Assembly: GCA_016288005.1 (NCBI GenBank) | Contig: JAEEXY010000002.1 | Location: forward strand, 36,714 to 100,713 | Reading direction: 5' to 3' | DNA: 64,000 nucleotides | DNA from: Lachnospiraceae bacterium | GTDB lineage: Bacteria; Bacillota; Clostridia; Lachnospirales; Lachnospiraceae | In this document: positions 24,790 to 33,871 of the stretch, piece after piece | Layout of the letters: every line of letters begins with the position of its first letter | Numbering within the stretch: the first letter of the stretch is position 1 | Made by a program: the position numbers and the translations under genes | Notes under the pieces: generated by a model | The model's input: only the letters and a program-made list of their open reading frames with translations | Databases searched by the model: none | Told to the model about the DNA's origin: nothing

Positions 24790-25920
24790 ATGGGAAAAAA
24801 GGTGATCATCATACCCGACAGCTTCAAGGGAAGCATTTCTTCGGCTGCGGCTGCGGGAATTCTCGGAGAGGCTGCGAGGAAAGCGGGTTTTGAAACTGTC
24901 GAAGTACCTGTTGCCGACGGCGGCGAAGGCACCGTCGACTGTGTGCTGAAGATCACCGGAGGACGCAAAGAGGCGGTGCGGGTGACCGGACCCGAGGGTA
25001 CGGATATCACGGCGAAATACGTGATCACCCCGAACGATGAGGCTGTCATCGAGATCGCCGAGAGTACAGGCATCACGCGGCAAAACGGACTGCATCCGAT
25101 GACGGCGGAAACCTTCGGCTTCGGACAGCTGATACTTGACGCGCTCGACAGCGGGGTGCGGAAATTCTTCCTGGGGCTCGGAGGCAGCGCTTCGACCGAC
25201 TGCGGCCTCGGAATGGCGGCAGCTCTCGGAGTACGGTTCCTGAACGGCAGGGGAGAGTGCTTTATCCCGTGCGGACTGACGCTGCGTGATATCGCGGCCG
25301 TCGAGACGGACGGGCTGGATCCGCGCGTGGGCGAGAGCAGCTTCTGCGTGCTCAGTGACGTGACGATCCCTCTGTTCGGACCGAACGGCGCGGCGTATGT
25401 ATTCAGCCCGCAAAAAGGCGCGAATCCGGAACAGGTGAGGGTCCTCGATGACGGACTGCGAGGAGCCGCAAGGCTCATAGAGCAGGCGACCGGATGCGAT
25501 CCGGACAGTATCAGCGGTGCCGGCGCGGCCGGAGGTGCCGGCTATGGATGCGCGGCTTTTCTCGGTGCCCGGATAAAGAGCGGCATAGAGGTCATGCTAG
25601 AGCTGTGCGGATTTGACCGGACGGTCGGGGAATGCGGCCTGATCGTCACCGGTGAGGGAAGCCTCGACAGCCAGAGCCTCATGGGGAAGGTTCTGAGCGG
25701 CATCAAGGCACACTCACGCGGCAAGCCGATAGTATCCTTCTGCGGAAAATGCGAATTGGGTGAGGATGTTCTCCGAACGGAGGGCATCACTGCTGTCGAG
25801 ATAGGCAGGGACATATCCCTTGATGAGTCGATAAGGAACGGGGAAAAGTATCTGCGGCAGGCGGCGGAAGAGTTTTTTATGGGGGCATCCGTAGTATTTG
25901 CCAGGAGAAGCGAGTACTAA
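24790..25920 (+). CDS. glxK: Glycerate kinase (class II, GlxK/GarK family)
   Basis: Phosphorylates D-glycerate to 2-phosphoglycerate, joining sugar-acid breakdown to lower glycolysis. The 376-residue protein has the family motifs PDSFKGSISS (9-18), VADGGEGTVD, LGLGGSASTDCGLGMAAALG and GAGAAGGAGYG (about 240-250). The ATG at 24790 has GGAGAGG upstream and matches the family start; the frame stays open 906 bases further upstream, antisense to cdaR, which is not coding. Regulation by the divergent CdaR is expected. Confidence 0.94.
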   Translation: MGKKVIIIPDSFKGSISSAAAAGILGEAARKAGFETVEVPVADGGEGTVDCVLKITGGRKEAVRVTGPEGTDITAKYVITPNDEAVIEIAESTGITRQNGLHPMTAETFGFGQLILDALDSGVRKFFLGLGGSASTDCGLGMAAALGVRFLNGRGECFIPCGLTLRDIAAVETDGLDPRVGESSFCVLSDVTIPLFGPNGAAYVFSPQKGANPEQVRVLDDGLRGAARLIEQATGCDPDSISGAGAAGGAGYGCAAFLGARIKSGIEVMLELCGFDRTVGECGLIVTGEGSLDSQSLMGKVLSGIKAHSRGKPIVSFCGKCELGEDVLRTEGITAVEIGRDISLDESIRNGEKYLRQAAEEFFMGASVVFARRSEY

Positions 25921-25950
25921 ATCCAAACGGGTGCTTGGGCAGGAATGAAT

Positions 25951-27996
25951 ATGATAACCAGAAACAGAAAAGCAGTGCTGACATTGGCGATCTGTCTGAT
26001 AATAGCGGTCGCTTCGATGTTTACGGCGAATCTGATACAGACCGGGTTCGGCGATATCGATGTCGTGACTGCGTCGTTTGAAGTTGACAACGGTGCGGAC
26101 AGCTATGACATCACCTATAAACTGTATATTCCCAAAGAGGCGAGCGAGTCAAACCCGTTGCCGGCGCTTCTGTGCCTGCACGGCTACCAGAACGACTATG
26201 AGACCTCCGCGGCGTATGCGATAGAGGCCGCCAGACGCGGCATAGTGGCAGTCTGCATAGATGAGTTCGGCCACGGATATAACGGGAGATCGATGAAGAA
26301 CCGCGGCTGGACGACCTATAAGGTCCAGGGCGTGAGCGCCGACGGTACCGAGACCACCGTGAAGACAAAGCTTAAGGGGCCGGACAGATTCCTTACGATG
26401 ATGAATTTCTCGACGCTCTCGTTCTTTGAAGGCAGCGCCTACTCTGTAAACGAAGAGAAAACGGTGAGCTTCGACGCTGATAAGGACGGCGTATGGGACA
26501 GCTCGATGGGCGGCATTGCCGCGTACAACTGGTTAAAGACCCTTCCTTACGTGCAGTCCGACAATATCGCGATCACGGGTCATTCGATGGGAACATGGGC
26601 ATCCTGGAGCGTCGCTGCCGCATGCCCGGACCATAAGGCGGTCATCCTCCAGTGCGGCGAGGTGTTCGGCGACAATATGTTTGACAGCTCATCGGTCGAA
26701 TTCCACAATGTCCTGATGCTGCAGGCACGCTATGACGAGTTCAATTATTTCCGCGATTACCGTCAGGAGACCGTGAACGATAAGATGCTCGAGAGCGGTA
26801 TCAGGGAGCAGTTTTTTACGGCTTACGGGAGGACTGCGCCCCAGGCTTCGTACACATGGAACACAACTTACGGCAGCTTTGCCGACGGCACGGCAAGGCG
26901 TGTCGAGCTGATAGAGACGAACCACCGCCTGACCACGCATAATTCCCACGCGGTCGCCGCGGCGATGGACTGGCTGGAGAGCACGCTGGGCGTACAGAGC
27001 GGCATGCCGTCCGACAAGCAGGTATTCATGATCAAGGAACTGTTCGTGATGGTCGCGATGCTGGCTGTCATGGTGGCTCTTTGCCCGCTGTTCATACTGA
27101 TAACCAATATAGGATTCTTCAGGGTACTGATAATCGACCGCCGCTCCGCGGGACGCGCGCCGAAGCTCATGAGCCGCGGACAGTGGTGGAAGAACGCATG
27201 GATCGCGGTATTGATCGGCGCCGTGACATATCCGTTCATGACACAGCTAGGACACGGTCTGCTGCCGGTTCCCGAGAACATTTTCCGCATGACCGTCGGC
27301 AACGGTTTCATGACCTGGTATCTGACGCTTGCGATAATCTCGATCATCATGGTGATCGTTTCGAGAGCCTCTAACAAAAAGAGGGGCATCGACAATCTCG
27401 ACTACTACGATATGGGGCTTTCGCGTCCCGACAAGGCACGCAGGCTCGACTGGGCACTGCTCATCAAGAGCTTCATCGCATCGACGGTAACGGTTGCCTG
27501 CATGTACGGTCTGGTCTGCCTGTTCAAACTCGCCTTTAAGCTCGACCTGCGCTTTATCTGGCCTTTCTTCAAGACATTTACAAAGGAAAGGTTCATCCAG
27601 TTCCTCGTATACCTGCTCCCGTTCATGCTGTTCTTCATCGTGAACGTGGGCTTTAAGCTGTTCGGAAACATGCGCCAGATACAGGAGGACAGTGTCGGGA
27701 ACTTCATCAAGTGCTGGTTCGGCAACGTGTTCGTGCTGCTCGGCGGACTGCTCATCGTGACGCTGCTTGAGTACATCCCGTTCTTCATGGGATACGGACC
27801 CGGAGCGGACCTGTGCTTCGGCACGACGTTCGGCGGACCGTTCATGTCGGCGCTGATACTGCTGATCCCGCAGTTCATATTCTTTACCTATCTCTCGACC
27901 TGGTTTGAGAGAAAGTGCGGAAACGTATATGTCGGAGCGTTCATCTCGGCCATGCTCGCGTCATGGATCGTGACCGGCGGCTCCGCGATGTTCTGA
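25951..27996 (+). CDS. Alpha/beta hydrolase with N-terminal anchor and polytopic C-terminal membrane domain
   Basis: Two-part protein of about 681 residues. After one N-terminal membrane segment (about 8-28) comes an extracytoplasmic-looking alpha/beta hydrolase domain (about 40-350) with LCLHGYQNDYE for the oxyanion loop and nucleophile S212 in GHSMG, and a late His in ETNHRLTTH. From about residue 360 it has around eight hydrophobic segments. This hydrolase-plus-membrane architecture occurs in Clostridia, but its substrate is unknown. AGGA lies six bases before the ATG at 25951; the ATG at 25945 is in frame but directly abuts the site. Confidence 0.8.
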   Translation: MITRNRKAVLTLAICLIIAVASMFTANLIQTGFGDIDVVTASFEVDNGADSYDITYKLYIPKEASESNPLPALLCLHGYQNDYETSAAYAIEAARRGIVAVCIDEFGHGYNGRSMKNRGWTTYKVQGVSADGTETTVKTKLKGPDRFLTMMNFSTLSFFEGSAYSVNEEKTVSFDADKDGVWDSSMGGIAAYNWLKTLPYVQSDNIAITGHSMGTWASWSVAAACPDHKAVILQCGEVFGDNMFDSSSVEFHNVLMLQARYDEFNYFRDYRQETVNDKMLESGIREQFFTAYGRTAPQASYTWNTTYGSFADGTARRVELIETNHRLTTHNSHAVAAAMDWLESTLGVQSGMPSDKQVFMIKELFVMVAMLAVMVALCPLFILITNIGFFRVLIIDRRSAGRAPKLMSRGQWWKNAWIAVLIGAVTYPFMTQLGHGLLPVPENIFRMTVGNGFMTWYLTLAIISIIMVIVSRASNKKRGIDNLDYYDMGLSRPDKARRLDWALLIKSFIASTVTVACMYGLVCLFKLAFKLDLRFIWPFFKTFTKERFIQFLVYLLPFMLFFIVNVGFKLFGNMRQIQEDSVGNFIKCWFGNVFVLLGGLLIVTLLEYIPFFMGYGPGADLCFGTTFGGPFMSALILLIPQFIFFTYLSTWFERKCGNVYVGAFISAMLASWIVTGGSAMF

Positions 27997-28044
27997 TGAC
28001 CGTAAGCTGTGACTGCGGCCGTTTACCGGCCGGGGAGGGATAAT

Positions 28045-28722
28045 ATGACAATAGCCATCATCGCCGCATGCTGCGTCGGCATCGCACTCCAGGCGCTGTT
28101 TATCGACAGGGAACACAAAAAAGAATATACTGCCGCGCTGATACTTAAGGCCTGCGCTTCGGCGTGTTTTGTGATATTGGGGTTCATCACCTCGCGAAGG
28201 GCGGCTGACGCGGGATTCGCGCGATTCGTCGTGCTCGGTCTGTGTCTGGGCATGGGCGGTGATATACTGCTGAATCTGCGTTTTCTGTCTGAGAAAAAAG
28301 GAAATCTCATATTCCTGGTCGGCATACTCGTATTCCTCTCGGGGCATGTGATGTATCTGGCGGCGCTGATCCCGCTGTGCGAAAATGTTGTTTTGGGACT
28401 GGCGCTCGGAGCCGTGTTCACGGCGGTGATACTGCTCTGGATATTCAGGCAGATCACGGCAAAACCGGCGTTTAAGATATTCGGAGTATTTTACATCGGC
28501 GCGATCGTTATCATGACGACGATCGCGATCTTGAATCTCATTGCGGGATTTTCGGCGATGAAGCTGATATTCGCTGTCGGCGCGGTATTGTTCCTGCTGA
28601 GCGACATTATCCTGATAATCAATAATTTCGGGGGAAAGAACAGCAAACAGCTGCGCACGATGAACCTGGCGCTGTATTATATCGGACAGCTGTGCATCGC
28701 GATATGCCTGCTGTTCGCGTGA
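28045..28722 (+). CDS. YhhN/TMEM86 family membrane protein
   Basis: The 225-residue integral membrane protein has about eight hydrophobic segments and the conserved YhhN acidic motifs GDILLNL (about 75-81) and LSDIILIINNF near residue 188. Animal members (TMEM86) hydrolyse lysoplasmalogen; plasmalogens occur in anaerobic Clostridia, so a lysoplasmalogenase role is plausible but unproven. GGGGAGGG precedes the ATG at 28045. It follows the alpha/beta hydrolase gene by 48 bases and may be in its operon. A very long perfect palindrome follows. Confidence 0.85.
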   Translation: MTIAIIAACCVGIALQALFIDREHKKEYTAALILKACASACFVILGFITSRRAADAGFARFVVLGLCLGMGGDILLNLRFLSEKKGNLIFLVGILVFLSGHVMYLAALIPLCENVVLGLALGAVFTAVILLWIFRQITAKPAFKIFGVFYIGAIVIMTTIAILNLIAGFSAMKLIFAVGAVLFLLSDIILIINNFGGKNSKQLRTMNLALYYIGQLCIAICLLFA

Positions 28723-28733
28723 CGGATATACGA

Positions 28734-28789
28734 TACAGAAGGTGACAGGCACCGTTTTCCTGGGAAAACGGTGCCTGTCACCTTCTGTA
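28734..28789. repeat. 56-bp perfect palindrome containing GGTGACAGGCACC
   Basis: Arms 28734-28760 and 28763-28789 are perfectly complementary over 27 bp with a 2-base centre. The core GGTGACAGGCACC is shared with 4588-4600. No T tract follows, so it is more a REP-like element than a canonical terminator, although it could still stop or stabilise transcripts. Confidence 0.75.
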
Positions 28790-28912
28790 CCTTCTGCAAC
28801 AAAAAATGATAAGCGCCGTTCCAAAGCATAAGAAGATATAAAACAGTCATGCTGATATCATGGGAACGGATGCCGCACCGGCGGCAGGCAAATATCGAAA
28901 GGAGACGGCGAA

Positions 28913-30094
28913 ATGTTTGATTTTAAGTATTATACCCCCACAAAGGTTATCTTCGGAAAGAATACCGAGAGCAGGGTCGCAGACCTGATAAAGGAGTTCG
29001 GAGGCACGAAGGTTCTGATCCACTATGGCGGAGGCAGTGTGGTGCGCTCGGGTCTGTTAAAGAGAGTGACCGATACGCTCGACGCGGCCGGGATCAGCTA
29101 TGTGACACTCGGCGGAGCGGTACCGAACCCTCATCTGGGACTGGTTTACGAAGGAATAGAGCTGTGCAGGAGGGAAAACGTTGATTTCCTGCTCGCGGTC
29201 GGCGGAGGCAGCGCGATCGATTCGGCAAAGGCCATCGGCTACGGCCTCGCAAACGAGGGTGATGTATGGGATTTCTATGATTATAAGAGACAGGTAAAGG
29301 GCTGCACACCTTTAGGCGTTATCCTCACTATCGCGGCTACCGGCAGTGAGATGAGCGATTCCTCCGTCATCACAAAGGAGGAGGGACTCGTAAAGCGCGG
29401 CTACAGCAGCGATTTCGGACGTCCGAGATTTGCGATAATGAATCCTGAGCTGACCATGACTCTGCCAGATTATCAGACCGCATGCGGCTGCACGGATATC
29501 ATGATGCATACGATGGAGAGATATTTTACCAACGGCGGCAATATGGAGATCACCGATTCGATGGCTGAAGGACTGCTGCGCACGGTTAAGAAAAATGCTC
29601 TGATCCTTAAAAAGGATCCTAAGGATTATGACGCGAGAGCGGAAGTAATGTGGGCGGGAAGCCTGGCGCACAACGGCCTTACCGGCTGCGGCAACGACGG
29701 AGGCGACTGGATGACCCATAAGCTCGAGCATGAGCTCGGCGGACTCTACGATGTGGCTCACGGCGCGGGACTCGCAGCGATCTGGGGCAGCTGGGCAAGA
29801 TATGTCTACAAGAACTGCCTCCACCGTTTCAAGAGATTCGCGCTCAATGTCATGGAAGTAGAGGACAGAGGCTCCGACGAAGAGATCGCTCTGTGCGGCA
29901 TTGAGGCCATGGAGGATTTTTACAGGAGCATAGATATGCCTACGAATCTCCATGAGCTCGGAGTTAAGCCCACGGAAGACGAGCTTGTACTGATGGCGAA
30001 GAAATGTGCGGCCGGCCTTAAAGGCGGAGTCGGAGGATCGGCAAAGGTGCTTGATGAAGCAGCGATGCTCGCGATCTATCGCGCAAGTATCTGA
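28913..30094 (+). CDS. Iron-containing alcohol dehydrogenase
   Basis: NAD(P)H-dependent dehydrogenase of 393 residues, reducing aldehydes to alcohols in fermentation. The GGGSAID nucleotide-binding motif lies at 97-103 and metal ligands are D195 and H199 (TDIMMHTMERY), H269 (MTHKLEH) and H283 (DVAHGAGLA), with the same spacing as E. coli YqhD, so it resembles the YqhD/BdhA group. AGGAG precedes the ATG. The 3' end overlaps the convergent MATE gene by 19 bases. The physiological substrate cannot be told from sequence. Confidence 0.92.
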   Translation: MFDFKYYTPTKVIFGKNTESRVADLIKEFGGTKVLIHYGGGSVVRSGLLKRVTDTLDAAGISYVTLGGAVPNPHLGLVYEGIELCRRENVDFLLAVGGGSAIDSAKAIGYGLANEGDVWDFYDYKRQVKGCTPLGVILTIAATGSEMSDSSVITKEEGLVKRGYSSDFGRPRFAIMNPELTMTLPDYQTACGCTDIMMHTMERYFTNGGNMEITDSMAEGLLRTVKKNALILKKDPKDYDARAEVMWAGSLAHNGLTGCGNDGGDWMTHKLEHELGGLYDVAHGAGLAAIWGSWARYVYKNCLHRFKRFALNVMEVEDRGSDEEIALCGIEAMEDFYRSIDMPTNLHELGVKPTEDELVLMAKKCAAGLKGGVGGSAKVLDEAAMLAIYRASI

Positions 30095-31416
30095 GACGAA
30101 CGGCTTTTGAGTCTGAGCCATGCGGTGGAGCCGCTGAGTACCCAGACGATACCGGAGGCCAGCCAGATACCGCGTTCACCCATGCCCATATACTGAGTGA
30201 TCAGGATGGGTATGGTGAACCGGCCGATGACCTCGATCACGCCGTTAAACAGCGCAAAGAAAGCATCGCCTGTGCCTGTCAGGACGCCTCTTACCACATA
30301 GATGAGCCCGAGGGCGAGATAGAATATGCTGGTTATGCGCAGTCCCGCAGCACCCAGCGCGATGATACCGGGCTCCGATACGAACAGCGAGGTTATCGCG
30401 CCGCCGAAGAACTGCATTGCGATGGTCATGAGCGATGTGATGCAGACCATGATCACGAGGCCGTGCCTGTAACCCGTATTTACACGGTTAAGCCTGCGCG
30501 CGCCGTAGTTCTGACCGCAGAATGTAGAAAGAGCCGCGGACAGGGTTGCATAGGGCTGATGGATCAGCTGCTCGATGCGGTTGGTCGCGGTAAAGGCGGC
30601 AACGACTGTGGTGCCGTAATGGTTTACGATCCGCTGGACCGCCATCGAAGATATCGCGATCAGACCGAACTGCAGCGACATCGGCACACCCAGACGGATG
30701 ATCTGGAAGGAGAGCGCGGGAACATATGTGAGATCCTCCCTCTTCAGCCTGAAATACGGATTTGTTTTATATGCGTATATGCCGCAGCTTGCTGCCGCTA
30801 TGAACTGTGATATTATGGTGGCGAGCGCGGCTCCTTTTATGCCCATCGAGAAACGGTAGACGAACAGCATGTCGAGACCGACATTGATCAGCGTAGACAG
30901 GATCAGGAAATAGAGCGGTGAACGCGAATCCCCGAGAGCCCTCAGCATCGCGGTGATGTAATTGTAGAGCGATACGAATATGATGCCTACACACATGTAC
31001 CGTATGTATGAGGCGGATCCGGCCATGATGTCGGCGGGGGTCTGCAGGAGCCTCAATATCCCCTTTGCAGAGATAAAGCCGGCGGTACCTACCATTGCGG
31101 GGAAAATGAGCATGATGATGCCGGTATTTACGATGCTCTTTCTGACATTTTCATCGTCATGGGCACCGTAATACTGCGAAACGATTATGCCGCCGCCGCT
31201 TGCGATACCGTTGCAGAGCGCAAAGAAAAGGAATGTGATCGAGGAGGTGGCTCCTACCGCAGCCAGTGCGTCAGGGCCTACGAAGCGTCCGACGATCACG
31301 GAGTCCGCGAAATTATAGACCTGCTGGAATACATTGCCTATTAGCGCGGGCAGCGCGAAGAGCAGTATATGCCGGGCGGGATTGCCCACGGTCATATCGG
31401 TTGTATGATTTCTCAT
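30076..31416 (-). CDS. MATE family multidrug efflux transporter
   Basis: Integral membrane antiporter exporting drugs or metabolites using a sodium or proton gradient. The 446 residues give about 12 membrane segments in two similar halves; NPARHILLFALPALIGNVFQQVYNFADSVIVGRFVG is the standard MATE opening pattern (key positions P, D and G), and LVYVVRGVLTGTGD-like sequence occurs in the second half. The ribosome site is weak (GGAG 14 bases upstream). It is divergent from an AraC regulator that may control it. Its last codons overlap the end of the alcohol dehydrogenase gene on the other strand. Confidence 0.92.
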   Translation of the reverse strand: MRNHTTDMTVGNPARHILLFALPALIGNVFQQVYNFADSVIVGRFVGPDALAAVGATSSITFLFFALCNGIASGGGIIVSQYYGAHDDENVRKSIVNTGIIMLIFPAMVGTAGFISAKGILRLLQTPADIMAGSASYIRYMCVGIIFVSLYNYITAMLRALGDSRSPLYFLILSTLINVGLDMLFVYRFSMGIKGAALATIISQFIAAASCGIYAYKTNPYFRLKREDLTYVPALSFQIIRLGVPMSLQFGLIAISSMAVQRIVNHYGTTVVAAFTATNRIEQLIHQPYATLSAALSTFCGQNYGARRLNRVNTGYRHGLVIMVCITSLMTIAMQFFGGAITSLFVSEPGIIALGAAGLRITSIFYLALGLIYVVRGVLTGTGDAFFALFNGVIEVIGRFTIPILITQYMGMGERGIWLASGIVWVLSGSTAWLRLKSRSSQILAR

Positions 31417-31535
31417 TTATCTTTTATTCTCCGTAAAAATCTGTTATAGTCTTATCGTTAATATAACCCTGTTCAATATCGCATTCTTCTTACGATTATA
31501 CATTTTTGATTCTCATTTTGTGACCGGGAGCGTGT

Positions 31536-32396
31536 ATGGATTACAGCAAATACGAGATATACGATTTTGACAATACGAGCGCATTTAACATGTCAACGGG
31601 CTATAAGGAGCGCAGCTATCAGATGCACTGGCATTCCTATGGTGAGATACTGCTGGTGGGCCCCGGGAAGACCAATATATTCAGGGTCAACCGCAGCACC
31701 TACAATCTCTCCGAGGGAGATTTCGTGCTGATCTGGCCGATGGAGATGCATGCGATCATCGACGCCGACAGGCAGGAATCGCTGGTCATCCAGTTCAGCA
31801 ACGCATTTGTGAATACGCTGTTCGACCTGCAGAGGATCATGCATTTTTACAGGAATCTGAGCGTCATACGCGCGGAGAGTCATCCGGAGCTCGCCCATGA
31901 ACTGCAGGAGATCGCGCGGAAAATGAAGGAGACCTTTTTTACCGCGCAGACAAACCGCGAGGTAAGGTGCTGCATGCTGCTGATGGAATTCATGCTGACG
32001 CTTGACGGGCACAGGGAGGAGTTTGCCCCGGAGCCCGGAGCGGATACGCATGACCCCTATGAGGACGACGTGATGCGCAGGATGATGCTGGTCACCGATT
32101 ATATCAAGAACAATCTGACGGCGGACGACCTCTCGCAGGGCGCGATGGCGCAGATGGCCGGGATCAGCAGGGAGTATTTTTCCAGGATGTTTAAGAATGT
32201 TACGGGCATGAACTACAGCAAGTGGCTGAACATGATCAGGCTCGAGAAAGCATCCGAGCTGCTCTCGCATAAGAATATGACGCTGACGGAAGTGGCGATG
32301 CTGTCGGGATTTCAGAGCATACCGAGCTTTAACAGGGTATTTCATGAGGACAAAGGGATGTCCCCGGGAGAATTCAGGGCACTGTTCGTACAGTGA
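31536..32396 (+). CDS. AraC family transcriptional regulator with cupin domain
   Basis: The 286-residue cytoplasmic protein has an N-terminal cupin sensor (about 20-100; MHWHSYGEILLV and LSEGDFVLIWPMEMH) and a C-terminal double helix-turn-helix (about 185-282; ISREYFSRMFKNVTGMNY, then LTEVAMLSGFQSIPSFNRVF). Effector is unknown, probably a sugar or other small molecule. GGGAG precedes the ATG. It is divergent from the MATE gene (120-base gap), and its stop overlaps the possible GTG start of the VanZ gene. Confidence 0.92.
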   Translation: MDYSKYEIYDFDNTSAFNMSTGYKERSYQMHWHSYGEILLVGPGKTNIFRVNRSTYNLSEGDFVLIWPMEMHAIIDADRQESLVIQFSNAFVNTLFDLQRIMHFYRNLSVIRAESHPELAHELQEIARKMKETFFTAQTNREVRCCMLLMEFMLTLDGHREEFAPEPGADTHDPYEDDVMRRMMLVTDYIKNNLTADDLSQGAMAQMAGISREYFSRMFKNVTGMNYSKWLNMIRLEKASELLSHKNMTLTEVAMLSGFQSIPSFNRVFHEDKGMSPGEFRALFVQ

Positions 32397-32416
32397 ACAG
32401 GCAGGAGGGAAAGAGA

Positions 32417-32911
32417 TTGATAAAGAGAACCATAGCGGTAATACTGACGATAATTTGGATGTTGGTCATTTTTGCATACTCGGAAAAAACGGCGGAAGCC
32501 TCTACAGGACAGAGTTTGAGACTCGGAAGGACACTTGGCAGGCTTGTCATTTCCGACTGGAATGAATTGAGCGAGACCGAGCAGCAGGCTTTTGCAGAGC
32601 GCTGGGACCACCCGATCAGAAAGACCGCGCATGTTACGGAGTTCGCGATACTCGGTATACTGATGACCAATGTTTTCCTGCTCAGGAAAACGAAAAAGAA
32701 GCCCGCGGCCATGCTCTCGCTTTTCTGCGGCATAGTGTACGCGGCGTCCGACGAACTGCACCAGACCTTCGTGCCGGGGCGCGCGGGGATGTTCAGCGAT
32801 GTATGCGTCGATACCTGCGGAGTTGTGATAGGTACGGCGCTGTTCATAGGGATATACGTGCTGGCTGAGATGATAAAAGACCGGTCAGGGAGAAAGGAAA
32901 GTAAGACATGA
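32417..32911 (+). CDS. VanZ-like family membrane protein
   Basis: The 164-residue membrane protein has four hydrophobic segments and the VanZ signatures RKTAHVTEFAILG and SDELHQTFVPGRAGMFSDVCVD (key residues D, E, H, Q, F, P, G, R, D). VanZ homologues influence glycopeptide resistance in Enterococcus; chromosomal ones have unclear roles in the envelope. I chose the TTG at 32417, which has GGAGGG seven bases upstream; an in-frame GTG at 32393 would overlap the AraC stop but lacks a site. Its stop overlaps the ybaK start by four bases. Confidence 0.85.
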   Translation: MIKRTIAVILTIIWMLVIFAYSEKTAEASTGQSLRLGRTLGRLVISDWNELSETEQQAFAERWDHPIRKTAHVTEFAILGILMTNVFLLRKTKKKPAAMLSLFCGIVYAASDELHQTFVPGRAGMFSDVCVDTCGVVIGTALFIGIYVLAEMIKDRSGRKESKT

Positions 32912-33381
32912 AAGCTAACGAACGCACAAATGTTATGAGAGTACTCGATCAGAAAAAGATCGCGTACGAGCCGCATTCGTACGAGCCCGACGCGACGATG
33001 ACCGGTGAGGAGATCGCAGCGATCCTCGGGGAGGATCCGCTTAAAGTATTTAAAACCCTGGTAACACAGGGCAAGTCCGGACAGTATTATGTATTTGTGG
33101 TCCCGGTAGGAGCGGAGCTTGACCTTAAAAAGGCGGCATCGGCAGCAGGCGAGAAGGCTGTCGCCATGATCAAACAGAAAGATCTGCTGCCTCTGACGGG
33201 ATATGTTCACGGAGGCTGCTCGCCCATAGGGATGAAAAAACAATTTAAGACATTTATCGATTCATCCGCGGGGGGATATGAGAAGATGTTCGTGAGTGCC
33301 GGTAAGGTAGGATTCCAGATAGAGCTGGCGCCGGCGGACCTCGCGGCCGTTGCCGGATGCGGATTTGCGGAGCTGGTGTAA
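32908..33381 (+). CDS. ybaK: Cys-tRNA(Pro)/Cys-tRNA(Cys) deacylase YbaK
   Basis: Editing factor that hydrolyses mischarged Cys-tRNA(Pro). The 157 residues match YbaK in length and motifs: an N-terminal helix with NVMRVLDQKKI, then GEDPLKVFKTLV with the conserved catalytic lysine, the YVFVVPVGAELDLKKAA strand-helix and the HGGCSPIGMKK segment. The start overlaps the VanZ stop (ATGA), so the two are translationally coupled, although their functions are not obviously related. A bidirectional terminator follows. Confidence 0.92.
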   Translation: MKANERTNVMRVLDQKKIAYEPHSYEPDATMTGEEIAAILGEDPLKVFKTLVTQGKSGQYYVFVVPVGAELDLKKAASAAGEKAVAMIKQKDLLPLTGYVHGGCSPIGMKKQFKTFIDSSAGGYEKMFVSAGKVGFQIELAPADLAAVAGCGFAELV

Positions 33382-33400
33382 AAGCGGTATCATAAAAAAT

Positions 33401-33434
33401 AAGGCACAGTCTCAAACAGGGACTATGCCTTTTT
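33401..33434. terminator. Bidirectional terminator between ybaK and the XRE gene
   Basis: AAGGCACAGTC (33401-33411) pairs with GACTATGCCTT (33421-33431), one mismatch, flanked by an A tract and a T tract. The right arm contains the stop codon and last codons of the XRE gene. Confidence 0.8.
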
Positions 33435-33767
33435 CTTATCTGTTACTTTGGAAAGATCGTGTGAAAGCGATTCGATGATATCAAGCTGACTTCTGTTGAG
33501 CCGGTTGAGATATTCGATGATCCTTGAGACCTGATCGGGGTTCGGCATCGATGTATCAAAGAATTCCATCGGTGTTATCTGAAGGTACTCGCAAATATAG
33601 AAGAAACACGTCATCGACGGAAATGCCTTGCCGGTCTCGATGTTGTTTATATAAGCCGGGTTCTGTCCGAGCGCGAGGCTCATCTCTCTGGCGGAAACGC
33701 CTTTATTCATCCTCAGCTGGGACAGGCGCGCAGCAAACTGCTTGTCATATAGCTGGTCTTCGTACAT
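33423..33767 (-). CDS. XRE family transcriptional regulator
   Basis: The 114-residue cytoplasmic protein has an XRE helix-turn-helix at about residues 10-64 (FAARLSQLRMNKGVSAREMSLALGQ, then AYINNIETGKAFPSM in separate helices; key G, S, N, E, G) and a short helical C-terminus ending KKKA. The ATG at 33767 has AAAGGACC upstream; the frame is open for 36 more codons without a better site. Its stop codon lies in the shared terminator stem. Targets are unknown. Confidence 0.85.
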   Translation of the reverse strand: MYEDQLYDKQFAARLSQLRMNKGVSAREMSLALGQNPAYINNIETGKAFPSMTCFFYICEYLQITPMEFFDTSMPNPDQVSRIIEYLNRLNRSQLDIIESLSHDLSKVTDKKKA

Positions 33768-33871
33768 AAAAATGGTCCTTTCGGCATACGGACATGCGCA
33801 AAACGCGCGTGCCTGCGTAACGGTAATAACCATATTTAATAGTATCAAAGACCCGTCAAAATCTATTTGAA

